This document shows positions 22,198 through 22,792 of a stretch of DNA of 22,792 nucleotides, piece after piece (within the stretch, counting starts at the first letter, position 1; each line of letters starts with the position of its first letter). The position numbers and the translations under genes were made by a program. The notes under the pieces were generated by a model that ran no database searches, was not told where the DNA came from, and saw nothing but the letters and a program-made list of their open reading frames with translations. The DNA is taken from the NCBI GenBank assembly GCA_964479445.1, contig CAYZMH010000058.1, forward strand, positions 1 through 22,792, given 5' to 3'. This DNA comes from CAYZMH01 sp964479445. Its GTDB lineage: Bacteria > Bacteroidota > Bacteroidia > Bacteroidales > GCA-2748055.

Positions 22198-22792
22198 ATG
22201 GGATGTTGTGGTGGCAGCTGCAGTTGCGGGAAAGATAACCAGACGCCGGTTCAGGAGCAGGTCTACCTGGCTCAGCTGGGTTCCACTCGGGGGATGTTAT
22301 CTACACACGACTGGATGAAGGGAATCGTTGAACTCGAGCTGGAACCCGGTATCGTAGAGGTCCGGTTCAAAAACAACCGGAAGGAGTTCTACCGGAACAA
22401 CAGGTTGTTGCACCTGGCAAAAGATGACCGGGTGGTGGTTTATGCAACCGGGGGGCATGACCTTGGAACGGTAACATTAGCCGGGGAGCTGGCAGCACGC
22501 CGATTTAAAACACAGCAAGATAACCGGGATATCGGTGACCTGAAGCCGGTATACCGGGTAGCCTCCAGTTCCGATTTGAATACCTGGCTGGTATCAAAGC
22601 AGAAAGAACGAAGCGTGATGCTGAAAGCCCGGGGAATAGTAACATCCCTGGACCTGGCCATGCATATCAGTGATGTGGAGATCAGGGCCGATGGTAAAAA
22701 GTTTACCGTCTACTATACCGCTGAAAAACGGGTTGACTTCAGGCAATTGATCAAAATATTTGCTGATACTTTCGGCATGAAAGTAACCATGG
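22198..22792 (+). CDS. PSP1-domain (RicT/YaaT-like) protein, 5' part
   Basis: The ATG at 22198 opens a frame that runs off the window with 198 codons visible. A cysteine-rich N-terminus has Cys3, Cys4, Cys8 and Cys10 (MGCCGGSCSCGKD). A globular part follows (VYLAQLGSTRGMLSTHDWMK ... DRVVVYATGGHDLGTVTLAG). The PSP1 C-terminal domain is clear: SVMLKARGIVTSLDLAMHIS, then DVEIRADGKKFTVYYTAEKR and VDFRQLIKIFADTFGMKV, matching the family pattern D-x-KK-x-x-x-Y-[FY]-T-A-x-x-R-V-D-F-R-x-L. In Bacillus, RicT (YaaT) works with RicA and RicF in an iron-sulfur complex that directs mRNA processing by RNase Y. In Bacteroidota the role is less known, and neighbouring genes lie outside the window. Confidence 0.9.
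   Translation, partial: MGCCGGSCSCGKDNQTPVQEQVYLAQLGSTRGMLSTHDWMKGIVELELEPGIVEVRFKNNRKEFYRNNRLLHLAKDDRVVVYATGGHDLGTVTLAGELAARRFKTQQDNRDIGDLKPVYRVASSSDLNTWLVSKQKERSVMLKARGIVTSLDLAMHISDVEIRADGKKFTVYYTAEKRVDFRQLIKIFADTFGMKVTM

Overview
The window looks like a chromosomal segment of a Bacteroidota bacterium, probably Bacteroidales/Marinilabiliales-like. The signs are two secreted proteins with type IX secretion (T9SS) C-terminal sorting domains, many lipoproteins with loose Bacteroidota-type lipoboxes, almost no Shine-Dalgarno sequences, several TAnnTTTG promoter -7 elements, and a DUF2490 outer-membrane protein. No rRNA, tRNA, CRISPR array, insertion sequence or phage gene was recognised. Species cannot be named from this sequence alone.

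Layout. (1) 1-595: the start of a corA-type magnesium transporter on the minus strand, preceded by a 5'-truncated remnant of an mscS mechanosensitive channel gene, then a gene-poor stretch. (2) 596-6189: a compact locus with a plus-strand, T9SS-exported CotH-family kinase-like protein. It converges on a minus-strand operon that reads, in transcription order, surface-type lipoprotein, YD-repeat-like secreted protein, VTC-domain (polyphosphate polymerase-like) protein, DUF4956 membrane protein and DUF2490 outer-membrane beta-barrel. The last four genes of this operon overlap one another. (3) 6543-8896: an M20D amidohydrolase and an alanine racemase, 11 bases apart. (4) 8966-12539: envelope and stress proteins, namely a LapA-domain protein, a long coiled-coil protein with both an N-terminal lipobox and a C-terminal membrane anchor, a helical soluble protein closed by a strong terminator, a second LapA-like coiled-coil protein, and an HdeD/DUF308 protein.

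(5) 12572-15162: an MlaE-MlaF-MlaD lipid transport operon whose MCE subunit carries a 41-residue periodic repeat. (6) 15290-17073: a lipoprotein beta-propeller and a ChaN-like haem-binding-family protein, ending at a terminator. (7) 17165-20989: three minus-strand secreted or lipid-anchored proteins (PKD plus repeated beta-helix, small coiled-coil lipoprotein, T9SS cargo). (8) 21442-22792: an Hsp20 gene with a strong Shine-Dalgarno sequence and its own terminator, then the start of a PSP1/RicT-type gene cut by the window end.

Most genes build, remodel or protect the cell envelope. The most interesting unit is the CotH/VTC/DUF4956/DUF2490 locus. Its parts are distributed over the cytoplasm, inner membrane, periplasm, outer membrane and cell surface, which suggests a trans-envelope phosphate-polymer or phosphotransfer system whose product is unknown.
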